This document shows positions 48,340 through 57,184 of a stretch of DNA of 64,000 bases, piece after piece. The stretch's first letter is position 1; every line of letters starts with the position of its first letter. A program made the translations under genes and the position numbers. The DNA is from Bradyrhizobium sp. 138 (GTDB taxonomy: Bacteria > Pseudomonadota > Alphaproteobacteria > Rhizobiales > Xanthobacteraceae): NCBI RefSeq assembly GCF_023074075.1, contig NZ_JADPKT010000017.1, forward strand, positions 1-64,000, written 5' to 3'. A model generated the notes under the pieces. That model was given only the letters and a program-made list of their open reading frames with translations, was not told the origin of the DNA and searched no databases.

Positions 48340-49088
48340 ATGGGACAACCAACATCTGGAACGTGAGCGGCGAACGACTTGGTCCTGGGCCGAGAGCGAC
48401 GCTGTGATGCCTTGGCCAAAGTCCGCGGTATAGGTGAACTGGTTCACGCCGGTAACCCAGCCGCCGCCACCGGGTAGATCGTCATATTCATTCGCCGGAT
48501 AGTTGGTCCAAGGCGCGGAGAACTGCGAGACCGCCTTTCTTACGGTGAAGCCGGCGAACTGGATGAACGCGGAGTAGACGCCGAGCGATCCCTGTGCGAT
48601 CGCTCCACTGCCCTGTCCTCCGGATACAGCTGCGTTATAGGTGGCTGCGCCTCCACCGTCGCCTATACCGGCACCCACGTAGCCACCCGATGTCCAGCTG
48701 AACACGCCTTGCAAGAAGGTGCGAACCGAACCGTGGTCGCTTGCAGTGCGCGTGTCGATATTCAAGCTCTCCCGCGACCGCCAGGTGTAGTAATTACTCA
48801 GACAGTTTCTGGCTCCCGCCACACCATTCGCTGCTGGGTCAAGTTGCTGTTGCTGTTCAAGACCAAGTCGGCGCGCAAGTAGCCACCGAGCTTGATGCAT
48901 GTGTCCGTGCCGGGAATGTGGTAGAAGCCGGCGCCAGATAGCGCGCAAACCTTCACGTACTCGACCGCTTTAGCCTTAACGGGAAGATCAGCTGCTTGTG
49001 CAGCTTCCAACGCAAATAGGCCTGCCGCCGACGTCAGTACAAGCCGCTCGATCATTCGATATGGAGAGCTCAAATTTGAGACTGTCAT
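48340..49088 (-). pseudogene. Alphaproteobacterial porin (Porin_2), frameshifted and truncated
   Basis: The gene starts at 49088 after GGAGGA and opens with a signal peptide and the Porin_2 hallmark LPVKAKAVEYVKVC followed by GFYHIPGTDTCIKLGGYLRA. A shift near 48830 moves the rest to another frame: NIDTRTASDHGSVRTFLQGV, YSAFIQFAGFTVRKAVSQFS, WVTGVNQFTYTADFGQGITA. It ends at about SLSAQDQ; the C-terminal half of the barrel is missing. Once a general diffusion porin. Confidence 0.8.
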
Positions 49089-49270
49089 TGCCCGATCCTC
49101 CAGGTCAGACCTTGTGCGGGCTTCGGAAACTAGTGCGGTCTGGCGAAAATGCCGCCGCCACTTTGGCCGAGACCGACGACGACATGCACGGTCGATTCGG
49201 ACCTGCGCTTCTGATGTGCACGACCATCGCCTGAGACAGACACAAGACGTGCCATAAGTCGCGTTAGGCC

Positions 49271-49612
49271 TCGCGACAATGTTTTGTCGATCCGGTCGCG
49301 CAGCCAATCGCCGACGAGCGAGATCGACAAAGTCGTGAGAGAGATGACTAGGGAAGCGAGCACGACACAGCCGAGGATGACATGCCCTACCCAGCCGCGG
49401 AAGTGAGCGGCCAAAAGGCCAAGGGTGATGCCAAGAATCGCGCCGATCGACGTCGCCCCGAACGCAATGAGGAGGCTGATGCGGATGGACATGACCAGGC
49501 GCGCGAGCACGTCCCGGCCGAGCTCATCCGAGCCGCAGGGATGCGCAATGGTTCCACCCAGGCCAAGTGGTGCAGCGAAGCGATGATGAAGGTCAAGGCT
49601 GCATAATCACAA
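49271..49612 (-). pseudogene. Remnant of a second dipeptide-type ABC permease (DppC-like)
   Basis: Protein pieces LARLVMSIRISLLIAFGATS and LVISLTTLSISLVGDWLRDR match the permease at 53323-54201 nearly residue for residue. About 400 bp of the middle, including the EAA transport motif, are absent: GWVGHVILGCV runs straight into VLASLVISL. Nucleotide identity to the intact gene is high at both ends. It is a paralogous or duplicated copy with an internal deletion. Confidence 0.75.
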
Positions 49613-49805
49613 CGAGCGCGATCGACCCGGGCGAACCAGCCCAAGGCGCTCTAGTCGCCTCACCTCGGTTGAGGTGCGTCACGGCGACCACAGGATGCGA
49701 AGACGTTATAGCCCCGACGCGAGAGAGACGGATCGTGAAGGGCAAGCCGTCCCGTACCGCCAATTTCGGTTGGCCTTCGAGTAGTGAAGAAACGAGAAGT
49801 CCCGT

Positions 49806-51041
49806 TTACCTTTTCTCTGATAGCAGGGCTAAGCCCGTCATGTGAGTTTCGATATTCTCCGCGATCTTTGTGTTTATGGGCAAGTCCTTTTTCGCCGCGG
49901 TCCATTCATCCCGGAACCGCGTCACCGTCTCGGACGCCGTATCGACGATCAGCTTCTCGGGAAGCCGCGCTTTCGCAGCAAGATAGCGGAGCTCGTCGAA
50001 CGAGAACTCGCTCATCCGTTTGGTTCGGGCGTATTTGATCGCCGCGAAATCGTCCGCGATATAAGGAATGGTCGAGACAAAATCGTATGCGGGTGCGAGC
50101 GTAGCTGTTCTGCGGTCGGGATAGATCAGAGACCAGTTTTTTAGGTGCATGTCGGCGTTGCCGATGAGTGTATTGAACACTAGTCTGCGCACGAACTCCG
50201 CCGCTGCGTCGTCGCCCGCTTCGATGCCAATTACTGTCGCGATGGTTCGTGCGCTTGCACGTTTGTACTTCTCTTCGGGCCAGACGCCGAATACTTGCGC
50301 GAAGTCCTCGATATGAAACGGTCCGGCTTCTGTTCGGTCGAAGCGCCGGACCGCCAATGCCTGGCCCTTCAGATGACCGATGGCCTCGGGAAGTCCTTGG
50401 ATCGCATCCAGATCGAGGAGCTGCACTTCCGGCACGTTCATTCCTAGCCTTGCCGCAAGCGTCATCATCGAGAATTCGTTTTCCGGCACGGCAGCATACC
50501 GCTCCGACGGAAGCTTCACGACCCACGAGCCGCCGACACCTTCTGCCGGGATGGTCAGGCCGCCGTTCTTCCCAGCGTTCTTCACCGCCGAAAATTTCAG
50601 TTGCACACCAGCGAGGGAGAACCTCAGTACGTTGCTCGGGCGCTTACTTCGAGCTTCATCGGCTTGCCTGTCTTCACTCGGGGGCAGCGCTTCGCCGTCT
50701 GCCGGACGGATCGTCAGCGCGCCAGGCAGGTCCTGACCCAAGACCCACAGCAGGAAGAACTCGCGCTTCTCGTTCACCCCTGCCTGTTCGGCAAGATAGT
50801 CACGAAGAGGGCCTTCCGGCAGCAAGTTTGCAAAGAACTGCGGCACTCGCGTGTTTGTAGGCGGAATGTCCGTCAGCAGCTTCCCAAACTGGTCCTTGAA
50901 GGAGAGGCTCAGCGTGGGTCGTTCAGCATTGTCGATGTACGTCTTGTTGAAGGCGAATAGCGTTCTGGTTCCTTGGACGAGTGTCAGGGTTCCGATTTTC
51001 TCCCCATACAGCAGAACATCGAGAACGGAAACGTCAGGCAT
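49806..51041 (-). CDS. hipA: HipA-type serine/threonine kinase toxin
   Basis: A 411-residue HipA. The N-terminal domain (residues 1-110) is followed by the P-loop-like FSLAGVQLKFS, the ATP-site lysine region GSWVVKLPSERYAAVPENEF, the catalytic segment NTLIGNADMHLKNWSLIY and the metal-binding LAPAYDFVST. HipA phosphorylates glutamyl-tRNA synthetase in E. coli and causes growth arrest; HipB neutralises it. Its start overlaps the hipB stop by eight bases, so antitoxin comes first. The whole gene looks intact. Confidence 0.9.
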   Translation of the reverse strand: MPDVSVLDVLLYGEKIGTLTLVQGTRTLFAFNKTYIDNAERPTLSLSFKDQFGKLLTDIPPTNTRVPQFFANLLPEGPLRDYLAEQAGVNEKREFFLLWVLGQDLPGALTIRPADGEALPPSEDRQADEARSKRPSNVLRFSLAGVQLKFSAVKNAGKNGGLTIPAEGVGGSWVVKLPSERYAAVPENEFSMMTLAARLGMNVPEVQLLDLDAIQGLPEAIGHLKGQALAVRRFDRTEAGPFHIEDFAQVFGVWPEEKYKRASARTIATVIGIEAGDDAAAEFVRRLVFNTLIGNADMHLKNWSLIYPDRRTATLAPAYDFVSTIPYIADDFAAIKYARTKRMSEFSFDELRYLAAKARLPEKLIVDTASETVTRFRDEWTAAKKDLPINTKIAENIETHMTGLALLSEKR

Positions 51042-51618
51042 CGTCCTCCTCCTCGTCGAGTGCGTAAGCCGGGCGCGGCGCTTCCGGCAAAGCGTGGGCG
51101 ATGCGGTTGCGCAACTCTCTCAATTGCTTTGAGGCGCTCTGGATCATTGCTAGCGCGTTCGACCCCGTTGGCAGCTTCATTAACCGGTCGGTGATGCGCC
51201 GGATCGCTTCAAGTTCTGAGCTTCCGAGTTGGAAATTTGCGAGTTCGCGTAGGGCTTGGTTCAGGCCTTCCAGGCCCGGCGCATTTTGATGCAATCGATT
51301 TAGCCTGGTTACGGCTGCCTGCGCGCGGTTCAGCACGCTCGAGCGCAAGCGCGCGTCATCGGAAAGTGCAGACGAAGCGTTCCGGACGATAGCCTCGACC
51401 GCCGGCAAAAGCTTGCGCGGCACCAGAACCACTTCATGGTCGAGCGCGCGCGCGAGCTCGACAAAGCTGGAGAGCCTCAGATCGGCGCCGCCGCTTTCGA
51501 TTTTGGAAATGTGACTCTGCGGTACTCCGATCCGAACGCTGAGATTGCGCTGACTCAAGCCGATGGTCTCCCGGGCCGTCCGGAGGATATGCAGAAGTTC
51601 GTCAGTAGAGTAGGCCAT
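51034..51618 (-). CDS. hipB: HipB-type antitoxin and autorepressor
   Basis: A 194-residue protein with an XRE helix-turn-helix (TIGLSQRNLSVRIGVPQSHI, residues 18-37) and a long C-terminal helical part that is larger than E. coli HipB (88 residues); it ends in an acidic tail EEEDDA. The start ATG at 51618 (MAYSTDELLHI) is preferred; the frame remains open upstream to 52107 but that part crosses operators and the tacA gene. HipB binds its operators and HipA. Two matching palindromes lie just upstream. Confidence 0.85.
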   Translation of the reverse strand: MAYSTDELLHILRTARETIGLSQRNLSVRIGVPQSHISKIESGGADLRLSSFVELARALDHEVVLVPRKLLPAVEAIVRNASSALSDDARLRSSVLNRAQAAVTRLNRLHQNAPGLEGLNQALRELANFQLGSSELEAIRRITDRLMKLPTGSNALAMIQSASKQLRELRNRIAHALPEAPRPAYALDEEEDDA

Positions 51619-51693
51619 GATATGCCCCGGCGTATCAGATCGATCAATTGATATAGTTTTATATATCACGAACCCAAAATTGGTTGCAAGTTC

Positions 51694-51711
51694 GATCTGT
51701 AAAAATAGATC
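51694..51711. promoter_or_regulatory. Predicted HipB operator 1
   Basis: GATCT-N8-AGATC, the same 5-8-5 layout as the known E. coli HipB operator (TATCC-N8-GGATA). A likely minus-strand promoter, TTGCAA with TATATA 18 bases further on, lies just downstream. Confidence 0.65.
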
Positions 51712-51724
51712 ATCACTGGCGAAC

Positions 51725-51742
51725 GATCTGCTATAATAGATC
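51725..51742. promoter_or_regulatory. Predicted HipB operator 2
   Basis: A second GATCT-N8-AGATC, 31 bp from the first centre to centre, close to three helical turns. Two repressors could sit on the same face of DNA. Confidence 0.65.
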
Positions 51743-51795
51743 GACGGAGCTCGGTCAGGGCAAAAGGATTTGAACCCTGCGACCTGGCGGAAGTT

Positions 51796-51847
51796 TTCAG
51801 GAACCTCCTGAACCGTGTTGACGTTGTGTGCACAAATGCAATATAAA
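51796..51847 (+). promoter_or_regulatory. Predicted tacAT promoter with adjacent inverted repeat
   Basis: TTGACG (51818-51823) and TATAAA (51842-51847) with an 18-base spacer form a good sigma-70-type promoter. Immediately upstream, TTCAGGA-ACC-TCCTGAA (51796-51812) is a perfect inverted repeat and a candidate operator for the ribbon-helix-helix antitoxin. GTGAGGAGT gives a strong ribosome binding site before 51880. Confidence 0.6.
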
Positions 51848-51879
51848 GAGGTCCAGAGAGACAGTGAGGAGTAACCGCA

Positions 51880-52197
51880 ATGGAAGCAGCAGTACTGGAG
51901 CGCCCTAGGGCGCGGGTAAGGTCGCGCCGCGTCCGGAGCGAAACCAATATCCACATTCGTGCTACCGCACAGGTAAAGCATCTGATCGATACTGCCGCCG
52001 TTGCAGTCGGTAAGACGCTTAGCGAATTTATGCTGGATAGCGCGCGGCAACATGCCATCGATGTGCTTTTGGATCAAAGATTGTTCGTTCTCGATCCAGA
52101 GAAGCACGACGCCTTCTTGAATGCGCTTGATAATCCGCCTCCGGCCGGAACCAAGTTGAAGGCACTGATGAAGCGTAAGCCGCTTTGGCAGAAGTAA
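51880..52197 (+). CDS. tacA: TacA-type (DUF1778) ribbon-helix-helix antitoxin
   Basis: A 105-residue antitoxin. Residues 20-60 (NIHIRATAQVKHLIDTAAVA, GKTLSEFMLDSARQHA) fit the DUF1778 ribbon-helix-helix, and the C-terminal part (LDPEKHDAFLNALDNPPPAG) is the usual toxin-wrapping tail. It binds the acetyltransferase toxin encoded next and represses the promoter. The toxin frame begins just at or after its stop. Confidence 0.9.
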   Translation: MEAAVLERPRARVRSRRVRSETNIHIRATAQVKHLIDTAAVAVGKTLSEFMLDSARQHAIDVLLDQRLFVLDPEKHDAFLNALDNPPPAGTKLKALMKRKPLWQK

Positions 52198-52223
52198 TCG
52201 AACATCCGGGGAAGCGTGCGGGC

Positions 52224-52718
52224 ATGACAGCCCCCACGCTTCTCAAGCCTACGCACGACTTCAGCCGTTTTGACTGTGGCAATGAAGCGCTGAACGATTG
52301 GCTCAAAAACCGCTCTCTCGAAAGCGAGGGCAAAACTGCTCGCACATACGTGGTGTGTGAGGACAATGTAATCATTGGCTATTACTGCATAGCATCTGGC
52401 AGCGTTGAACGGGCAGCGATCCCAAAGCCTCCGATGAAAAGGCATGGCCTGCCAAATCCAGTGCCTGTCGCCATCATAGGACGGTTGGCGCGCGACATTA
52501 CCTATAAGGGTAAAGGTCTTGGCCAAGACCTGCTTCAGCACGCGCTACATCAAATCGTACACGCATCAGAAACGATCGGCATCCGCGCTATTCTGGTGCA
52601 TGCCATCGATGAAAAGGCCGCCGCCTTTTGGAAGGAGGCCGAATTTATCGAGAGCCCGATCGGATCAAGAACGTTCTCTCTCCCGATAGAAACGGCAATT
52701 GACGCCATGCCCTCGTAA
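52224..52718 (+). CDS. tacT: TacT-type GNAT acetyltransferase toxin
   Basis: A 164-residue GNAT protein: FDCGNEALNDWLKNR near the start, the acetyl-CoA loop AIIGRLARDITYKGKGLGQD, and HAIDEKAAAFWKEAEF near the end. TacT toxins acetylate the amino group of charged aminoacyl-tRNAs and stop translation. The ATG at 52224 has GGGGAAG nine bases before it; an alternative TTG at 52185 would overlap tacA by 13 bases. The TacAT pair is complete and divergent from hipBA. Confidence 0.85.
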   Translation: MTAPTLLKPTHDFSRFDCGNEALNDWLKNRSLESEGKTARTYVVCEDNVIIGYYCIASGSVERAAIPKPPMKRHGLPNPVPVAIIGRLARDITYKGKGLGQDLLQHALHQIVHASETIGIRAILVHAIDEKAAAFWKEAEFIESPIGSRTFSLPIETAIDAMPS

Positions 52719-53322
52719 GGCTGCGTCATATTCAAACTGACCCATTACCTCCCATTCAGCCATTGATGAAAAGCAACGCAAGGCGCGCCCGGCCAGAATA
52801 CCGAACAACCGCGATGAGCGCCACGAGTCGCGTGGCATGCGCCAAGCCTCGAGAAGGCTGGCATTGTGCAGTTCTCGACCGGCAATTTTGCGCAAGGCTT
52901 CACTGGTTCTTTCGCATCGAGCCCCACTCATAATGCGAAAAGCTTGTCGAAAGAACAGGACCGGCGCAGGTTGTGGCTACAACAGCATGTAAATCGAGAT
53001 CGAGGTCGGCACGAAGCAAACTCGCTTTGCTGCACGTTCAAGCCACCTGAGCGGTATTGTTGATGAAGATTCATTGTCGAACTGATACGCACGGAAAGGA
53101 ACAAGCCCGGCTGGTGAGACACGCGTCTTCAGGTTACCAGCCAGGAAACTCCAAGCCGAAGCGGACGCCTCGCGCTCCTCTTACCTCGCCATTGCGAGAA
53201 CAGATCACCTTGAGACGTGAAAGATCCGACGAAGGCATGAACTTCTCTGCTATGTTGCCGAAAGAGTATGATCGTCAGCCATGCGAGCAATGAGATATCT
53301 CTGATCTCGCTGTTTCAAAGTC
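52719..53322. other. Region without a confident gene
   Basis: About 600 bases between tacT and the convergent permease gene. Small frames only, without motifs. Confidence 0.45.
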
Positions 53323-54201
53323 TCACGATAATGTTTTGTCGATCCGGTCGCGCAGCCAATCGCCGACCAGCGAAATCGACAAAGTCGTAAGCGAGATGAC
53401 GAGCGAAGGGAGCACAAGGATCCAGGGAGCACGGGTCAAATAGTCACGACCATATCCGACCATATTGCCAAGAGAAGTCAGAGGCGGCTGCACACCAAGT
53501 CCAAGGAAGCTAAGGCCGCTCTCGAGCAGAATGATGTCCGGAAAGGCGAGCGTCATGGTGACGATCAAGGTCGAAGCGATGTTCGGCATGATGTGGCGCA
53601 GGTAGAGACGCCATGGACTTGCGCCAAGCTGGCGTACGGCGATCACGTAGGCTTGCTCGTTGGCACTCATCGCGAGCGCGCGGGTGACGCGGGCGTAGCG
53701 TTCCCATCCGTGGAGACCGATGAGCCCCACGAAAAGGAGCAAAGAATTGCCGAAGAAAGCAAGCACCGCGAGCGCCAAAACGAGAAAGGGCATGCTTGCC
53801 TGAAAATCGACACAGCCGAGAATGAGCTGCTCTACCCAGCCCCGGAAGTGAGCAGCCAAAAAGCCAAGCGTGATGCCAAGGATGGCGCCGATCAAGGTCG
53901 CCGCGAAAGCAATAAGGAGGCTGATGCGAATGGATATGACTAGCCGTGCCAGTACGTCCCGGCCGAGCTCATCTGAACCGAAGGGATGTGCGATGGTTCC
54001 GCCGAGGCCAAGAGGTGCAGCGAGGCGATGATGAAGGTCAAGGGCTGCATAGTCATAAGGAGCAAGGTAATCTGCAAATATCGCGACGAGAAGCATGAGA
54101 AGCAGCCAGGTCACCGCTATTCCGATCGCGCGGTCGCGCCACCACCACACCTTTCGCATCTTTGAGGAGGGCAGAACCTGGTCTGCGAAAATGCGCGACA
54201 C
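53323..54201 (-). CDS. Dipeptide/oligopeptide-type ABC transporter permease (DppC-like)
   Basis: A 292-residue inner-membrane permease with about six helices. The N-terminal DppC/OppC-type segment (WLLLMLLVAIFADYLAPYDY) precedes FGSDELGRDVLARLVISIRI, and the EAA-loop region is VIAVRQLGASPWRLYLRHIM. Pairs with the DppB-like protein to form the channel. It starts at 54201, directly after the dppB stop at 54202. Last gene of a five-gene operon whose other members overlap by four bases. Confidence 0.9.
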   Translation of the reverse strand: MSRIFADQVLPSSKMRKVWWWRDRAIGIAVTWLLLMLLVAIFADYLAPYDYAALDLHHRLAAPLGLGGTIAHPFGSDELGRDVLARLVISIRISLLIAFAATLIGAILGITLGFLAAHFRGWVEQLILGCVDFQASMPFLVLALAVLAFFGNSLLLFVGLIGLHGWERYARVTRALAMSANEQAYVIAVRQLGASPWRLYLRHIMPNIASTLIVTMTLAFPDIILLESGLSFLGLGVQPPLTSLGNMVGYGRDYLTRAPWILVLPSLVISLTTLSISLVGDWLRDRIDKTLS

Positions 54202-55137
54202 TTATCGCCTCCCAGAGCGCAACTGGCGCAAACGTGGATCGAGCATGCCATAGAGCAGATCGATCGTGAGATTGGTGGTAATCATGGTGGCGGCCACGAC
54301 GAGTAGGATGCACTGGACGACAGCCAAATCGCGACTGGCGACTGACACGACCAACAGGCTGCCAAGGCCTGGCCACGAATATACACTCTCCACGAGCACC
54401 GTTCCCGCGATGAGATTGCCGACCATGAAGCCGACGATGGTCAGCACTGCTATCGCGGCGTTGGGCAGAGCGTGACCGGTCACGACGCTGGCCCAAGGCA
54501 CGCCCTTGGCGCTGGCCGCACGAATATAGGGCTGTCCAAGCACCTCGAGCATGGCGCTGCGGCTGAATCGCGCCAAAACGGCCGCGCCGCCCAGACCGAG
54601 CGTGATGACGGGCAGCACCACATGGTGCCAAGTGCCGGCGCCGCCGGAGGGGAACCAGGGGAGCTCGACTGCAAAAGCGAGTATGAACAGGAGGCCGAGC
54701 ACGAAAGATGGCACAGTGAAGCCCACGACCGCAACCATCATCACCAATCGATCCCCCAGACTATCCCGCTTGAGGGCCGCGTAGATGCCGGCCGGAATGC
54801 CGATCATCAGATTGAGGATCAGCGCCGGCGCAGTCAGCATCAAGGTGACCGGAATCCGCTCGCCAACGACGGTAATCGCGGCACGTCCGTCGCGCATCGA
54901 TTGGCCGAGATCGCCATGAACGACCGCGAAGAGGTATTTGACGTATTGCACCCAGAGTGGTGCATCGAGCCCCCAGGCCTTTCGGAAGGCCTCCACCGCT
55001 TCCGCCGGGGTTTCCGGCGATAACAACGCCAGGGCGGGATCGCCAGAGGCGCGCAGCACCACGAATGCGAATGTAACCACAACTCCGATGGTCAGGAACG
55101 CGCGTGCGAAGCGGACCAGAATAAAGCGCGCCATCAT
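54202..55137 (-). CDS. Dipeptide/oligopeptide-type ABC transporter permease (DppB-like)
   Basis: A 311-residue permease beginning FILVRFARAFLTIGVVVTFA, with GLDAPLWVQYVKYLFAVVHG and DLGQSMRDGRAAITVVGERI typical of DppB/OppB. The EAA loop is YIRAASAKGVPWASVVTGHA. Overlaps the upstream ATPase gene by four bases (ATGA at 55134-55137). Confidence 0.9.
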   Translation of the reverse strand: MMARFILVRFARAFLTIGVVVTFAFVVLRASGDPALALLSPETPAEAVEAFRKAWGLDAPLWVQYVKYLFAVVHGDLGQSMRDGRAAITVVGERIPVTLMLTAPALILNLMIGIPAGIYAALKRDSLGDRLVMMVAVVGFTVPSFVLGLLFILAFAVELPWFPSGGAGTWHHVVLPVITLGLGGAAVLARFSRSAMLEVLGQPYIRAASAKGVPWASVVTGHALPNAAIAVLTIVGFMVGNLIAGTVLVESVYSWPGLGSLLVVSVASRDLAVVQCILLVVAATMITTNLTIDLLYGMLDPRLRQLRSGRR

Positions 55138-56132
55138 GTCTCCTTGTCGAGTTCGGCACCATGATCGCCAATCAGATGGCAGGCGACGCGACGCCCGTCA
55201 GGCGCGGATCTGAGCTCTGGAGCGAGCCGCGCGCAAAGCGGAAGAGCGACCGGACAGCGAGGATGAAATGCACAGCCGTCCGGTCGCGCAGCCGGATTGG
55301 GCGGATCTCCTTGAAGGATGGTGCGAGAGCGATGTCGGCCGGGCCTTGGCACCGCGGAAATGAGCGCCCGCGAATAAGGATGCAAAGGATCCAGAAGAAC
55401 CGCCTCAGACGATCCTTCCTCGACGATGGTGCCGAGATACATCACAGCAATCCGATTGCTGATCAGCCGGACCACTCGCAAATCATGGCTGATGAAGATC
55501 ATCGCCATGCGTCGTCGCTCCTGCAGGTCCCGCAGAAGATTGATTACTTGCGCCTGGATTGAGACGTCGAGTGCCGATACTGGCTCGTCGCAGACAAGGA
55601 GATCCGGATCGGTGGCCAGCGCACGAGCCAGGACGCCACGCTGGCGCTGGCCGCCCGAAAGCTCATGCGGAAAGCGCGCAAGGTGGTCGGTCCTGAGCCC
55701 CACATCTGTAAGAAGCGCATTGACCCGCCCCTCTCGTTCCGACTTGCTGCCAAGCCGGTGAATTTGGAGCGGCTCGGCTATTTGCGCGCCGATCGTCAGG
55801 CGGGGATCGAGCGCAGCTAGCGGATCCTGGAAAACCATTTGGATTCGCATCCTAAGGCGGCGCCATCGACTATCGCCGATAGCGGGAAAAGCTTCGCCGC
55901 CGAAGGTCACCTTGCCGGCATCCGGCCGGTCCAGGCCGATCAGGAGCCGGCCCGCAGTCGACTTGCCGCAACCGGATTCGCCAACCAGTCCGAGGGTCTC
56001 GCCGGGAGCGAGCTGCAGGGAGAGCCCATTGACCGCCTGGACTATCGCTGGAGGTTGGAAAAGGCCCTGCCGCAATCGATAATTTCGGACAAGCCCGTCT
56101 GCTTGGAGGATCTGCGGAGCAGCCCCGGTCAT
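55134..56132 (-). CDS. Dipeptide-type ABC transporter ATPase (DppF-like)
   Basis: A 332-residue ATPase: Walker [13 protein letters not shown], signature LSGGQRQRG, Walker B DLLVCDEPVSALD, H-loop FISHDLRVV, and the C-terminal oligopeptide-transporter extension with CAFHPRCPVA and its cysteines. It powers uptake together with the DppD-like ATPase. Overlaps dppD by four bases. Confidence 0.9.
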   Translation of the reverse strand: MTGAAPQILQADGLVRNYRLRQGLFQPPAIVQAVNGLSLQLAPGETLGLVGESGCGKSTAGRLLIGLDRPDAGKVTFGGEAFPAIGDSRWRRLRMRIQMVFQDPLAALDPRLTIGAQIAEPLQIHRLGSKSEREGRVNALLTDVGLRTDHLARFPHELSGGQRQRGVLARALATDPDLLVCDEPVSALDVSIQAQVINLLRDLQERRRMAMIFISHDLRVVRLISNRIAVMYLGTIVEEGSSEAVLLDPLHPYSRALISAVPRPGRHRSRTILQGDPPNPAARPDGCAFHPRCPVALPLCARLAPELRSAPDGRRVACHLIGDHGAELDKET

Positions 56133-57184
56133 GCAGCCACGACCTCGCCCGCGGGCCGTTCGCTCGTGACATGCAAGCAGGCAGCCCTGTGTCTGATGTC
56201 GCCATCCAGCGAGGCGAGCTCAATTGCCCATTCATGACAGCGTCCGATCCGCCGATTGCATCGAGGGGCGAAAGGACAGCCTGGCGGAAACGCGGCTGCG
56301 TTTGGCACGACACCGGGAATGGCTAAGAGGCGTTGCCGCGGCCCATCCAGGCTTGGAAGAGCCGCAAGAAGACCCTTCGTATATGGGTGGGCAGGTCGGT
56401 CGAAGAGACTGTCGGCGGGCACTTCTTCGACGATGTGCCCCCCGTAAAGGACCATGACACGTTCGCAGATCTCGCTGACGACACCGAGATCATGCGAGAT
56501 TAGGACCAGCGCCATGCCCGTCTCGCGCTGGATTTGCCGCAGAAGCTCAAGGATCTGCGCTTGAATTGTGACATCCAGGGCGGTGGTAGGCTCATCAGCG
56601 ATCAAGATGTCGGGCTGTCCTGCAAGTGCCATGGCGATCATGACGCGCTGGTTTTGCCCCCCGGAGAATTCGTGGGGATAGGCGCCAAGCCGGCGCGCTG
56701 CATCGGGGATGCCGACCTGGTCGAGCAGACGTCGCGCTTCGGCCTGCGCCGTGCGGTGATCCATGCCACGATGAAGCCGCAAGGACTCGATGATCTGATC
56801 GCCCACCCTGTGCACGGGATTAAGCGCGCTCGCCGGGTCCTGGAAGATCATGGCGATCTGCCCGCCCCGCACCTTGTCCAGGCGAGAGGCTGGTGCATGG
56901 AGCAGTTCCTCTCCAGCCAGGCGTACGCTACCCGTTACTTTAGCGCGCTGCGTCAACAGTCCAAGCGCAGCAAGCCATGTCACCGATTTGCCGCAACCGC
57001 TTTCACCGACCATGCCCAGCGACTCGCCGCGCGCGAGCGTGAGATTGATTCCGCGCAGCGTCGGCACACCGTCGAACGCGACACATAAACCTGCGATATG
57101 AAGAAGCGCTTCCCTGCGAGGCCCCTGCTCTTCCCTCATCAGAGAGGCCGCATCCGCTTTAAGCCGATTCAAGGTGTGCGTCAT
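56129..57184 (-). CDS. Dipeptide-type ABC transporter ATPase (DppD-like)
   Basis: A 351-residue ATPase: Walker [13 protein letters not shown], signature FSGGQNQRV, Walker [15 protein letters not shown]-loop LISHDLGVV, and a C-terminal [17 protein letters not shown] extension. Start at 57184 ([11 protein letters not shown]) overlaps the stop of the binding-protein gene by four bases; the frame open to 57310 lies inside that gene and is not used. Confidence 0.9.
   Translation of the reverse strand: MTHTLNRLKADAASLMREEQGPRREALLHIAGLCVAFDGVPTLRGINLTLARGESLGMVGESGCGKSVTWLAALGLLTQRAKVTGSVRLAGEELLHAPASRLDKVRGGQIAMIFQDPASALNPVHRVGDQIIESLRLHRGMDHRTAQAEARRLLDQVGIPDAARRLGAYPHEFSGGQNQRVMIAMALAGQPDILIADEPTTALDVTIQAQILELLRQIQRETGMALVLISHDLGVVSEICERVMVLYGGHIVEEVPADSLFDRPAHPYTKGLLAALPSLDGPRQRLLAIPGVVPNAAAFPPGCPFAPRCNRRIGRCHEWAIELASLDGDIRHRAACLHVTSERPAGEVVAA

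Noticed and set aside
51619..52107. Long N-terminal extension of HipB
   Set aside because: It would run through the operators and the opposing tacA gene; the helix-turn-helix begins just after the ATG at 51618.
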